Origin: Bacteroidales bacterium
GTDB taxonomy: Bacteria; Bacteroidota; Bacteroidia; Bacteroidales; UBA932
Reading direction: 5' to 3'
Assembly: GCA_017383945.1 (NCBI GenBank)
Contig: JAFNUQ010000045.1
Span: 1-6,809, forward strand
DNA length: 6,809 nucleotides
Shown in pieces: positions 5,897 through 6,809 of the stretch (the first letter of the stretch is position 1; each line of letters opens with the position of its first letter). Below the pieces are notes generated by a model. The model ran no database searches. It saw nothing but the letters and a program-made list of their open reading frames with translations, and was not told the DNA's origin. Both the position numbers and the translations under genes were made by a program.

Positions 5897-6809
5897 TTAA
5901 AAATCGTATTCTACAATAATTGAAGCATATTCATTCCAATATTGTTTGGTTGTATATTCTCCTCTTGTGCCTGTGGGGACATATATTTTTTTATTACTAA
6001 GTGAATAACCAAACATTGAATAGCCGCCATCTGGCGGAGTTATGGGCTTGCTGTATACTTCTTTCACAGAATTGTCAAAAGCATAATATCCGATTGATTT
6101 GATAGAACGAGGTAATCTAATGGTCTGAAGACTTGAGCAGCCATAGAATGCATTTTGTCTAATTGAATGTACACTATCTGGGATAATAACATTCTTTATT
6201 TCTGTATAATCTTGAAATGCACCAACTCCAATTGTTGTTACACCATCAGGTATTTCATAATCTGTTATCCCAGATGGAGCAAATGACTTCAACTCTCCTT
6301 CTATGATCAAGCAGCGTTGATCTGAGGAGGAAAATTTTCCATCGAATGATTTCAAACTTTTGCATTTCCCAAAGACATAATCTCCCAATGATACTACAGA
6401 ATCTGGAATTGTTATGCCCTTTAAGCTACTACAGTCATCAAATGCATAGTTACCAATAGTGGTTACAGAATCAGGTATAATAATATTTGTTAAACTTGAG
6501 CATCCTTGAAATGCTTGTTGTCCGATAATAGTGATACTATTGGGAAGATTTATACTTTTAATAGAAGCACAACCAGAAAACGTTCCACTGTTAATTTCTT
6601 TGATTGTGTTTGGAAGATCTATACTTTTAATCGAAGTACAACCGGCAAAAGCTAAGATACCAATCTCTTTGATTGTATTTGGAATCTTTATGTTTAGTAG
6701 ACTCTTGCACCCTGAAAATGTTCCTTGTTCAATGCTTGATAAAGACAACGAGTCATATCCTTTTACTTGTTCGAGTCTCTCGCATAAATAAAAGGCGTAT
6801 TGACTTATC
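5897..6809 (-). CDS. BspA-like leucine-rich-repeat protein, C-terminal part (cut by window edge)
   Basis: The frame is open to the right edge. Translating past the TTG at 6748 gives 20 further residues with no stop (SQYAFYLCERLEQVKG), themselves LRR-like, so the gene continues outside the window and no start is visible. The 303 visible residues contain about nine LRR_5 repeats of the Treponema/BspA type, with the pattern I-x-x-I-G-x-x-A-F-x-x-C-x-S-L-x-x-I-x-I-P-x-S. Numbering from the TTG codon, repeats start at 26, 49, 72, 95 and 118 and resume at 170, 193 and 216. Between 135 and 169 is an insertion (FDGKFSSSDQRCLI, then FAPSG) that is common in BspA proteins. The end (KIYVPTGTRGEY, then EYDF) is the usual C-terminal cap. 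Such proteins are generally exported and surface-exposed, with roles in binding host proteins or other bacteria shown for a few members. The ligand here is unknown. The gene is clearly more AT-rich than its neighbours and converges on the fusion gene. Confidence 0.88.
   Translation of the reverse strand, partial: ISQYAFYLCERLEQVKGYDSLSLSSIEQGTFSGCKSLLNIKIPNTIKEIGILAFAGCTSIKSIDLPNTIKEINSGTFSGCASIKSINLPNSITIIGQQAFQGCSSLTNIIIPDSVTTIGNYAFDDCSSLKGITIPDSVVSLGDYVFGKCKSLKSFDGKFSSSDQRCLIIEGELKSFAPSGITDYEIPDGVTTIGVGAFQDYTEIKNVIIPDSVHSIRQNAFYGCSSLQTIRLPRSIKSIGYYAFDNSVKEVYSKPITPPDGGYSMFGYSLSNKKIYVPTGTRGEYTTKQYWNEYASIIVEYDF
6398..6673 (-). repeat. Four tandem 69-bp LRR-coding units
   Basis: Four consecutive 23-codon repeats lie exactly in register (276 nt). 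Similarity is visible at the DNA level: ATACTTTTAAT recurs at 6552-6562 and 6621-6631, exactly 69 nt apart, each followed by a nearly identical GAAG-ACAACC. This suggests fairly recent unit duplication and possible repeat-number variation between strains. Confidence 0.7.

Noticed and set aside
6746..6748. TTG at 6748 as the start of the LRR gene
   Set aside because: The frame stays open to the right edge and the extra residues continue the LRR pattern, so this is an internal Leu codon of a truncated gene.

Overview
The window looks like a Bacteroidales (Bacteroidota) chromosome, probably from a gut, oral or rumen lineage related to Bacteroides or Prevotella. Four sites match the Bacteroidota sigma promoter element TAnnTTTG, two of them with a TTG exactly 20 nt upstream. 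Starts lack clear Shine-Dalgarno sequences. The gene content also fits: a Bacteroidota-style ParE, a DUF1573 protein, a BspA-like leucine-rich-repeat protein and a short 2x[4Fe-4S] ferredoxin. I cannot name the species.

Layout. Bases 1-71 (minus) are the first 23 codons of rpsF (ribosomal protein S6), cut by the left edge. A terminator hairpin interlocked with the rpsF promoter separates it from a three-gene minus-strand operon. Read in transcription order, that operon is a small secreted DUF1573 protein (2964-2608), parE for topoisomerase IV subunit B (2611-707) and a small PlsC-like acyltransferase (704-138). The first pair overlaps by an ATGA and the second pair is 2 nt apart, so translation is probably coupled. 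A divergent promoter region (2965-3079) then drives a 57-residue 2x[4Fe-4S] ferredoxin (3080-3253). It is followed 8 nt later by an exported alpha/beta-hydrolase of the acetyl-xylan-esterase type (3262-4209), which ends in a strong intrinsic terminator.

Immediately after that terminator is the most unusual gene (4289-5716). It is a single uninterrupted reading frame joining a LysR-type winged helix-turn-helix to a full-length amidohydrolase of the 5-methylthioadenosine/S-adenosylhomocysteine deaminase family. The usual LysR effector-binding domain is absent and a complete metalloenzyme takes its place. The sequence suggests a metabolic enzyme that may bind DNA. No target or activity can be proven from the window alone.

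A GC-rich, highly palindromic non-coding block (5732-5866) lies between this gene and a convergent BspA-like LRR surface-protein gene (5897-6809, minus). The LRR gene runs off the right edge. The window is mostly a housekeeping and metabolic region with two items worth follow-up: the LysR-amidohydrolase fusion and the structured intergenic element. I saw no CRISPR array, transposase, tRNA or rRNA.
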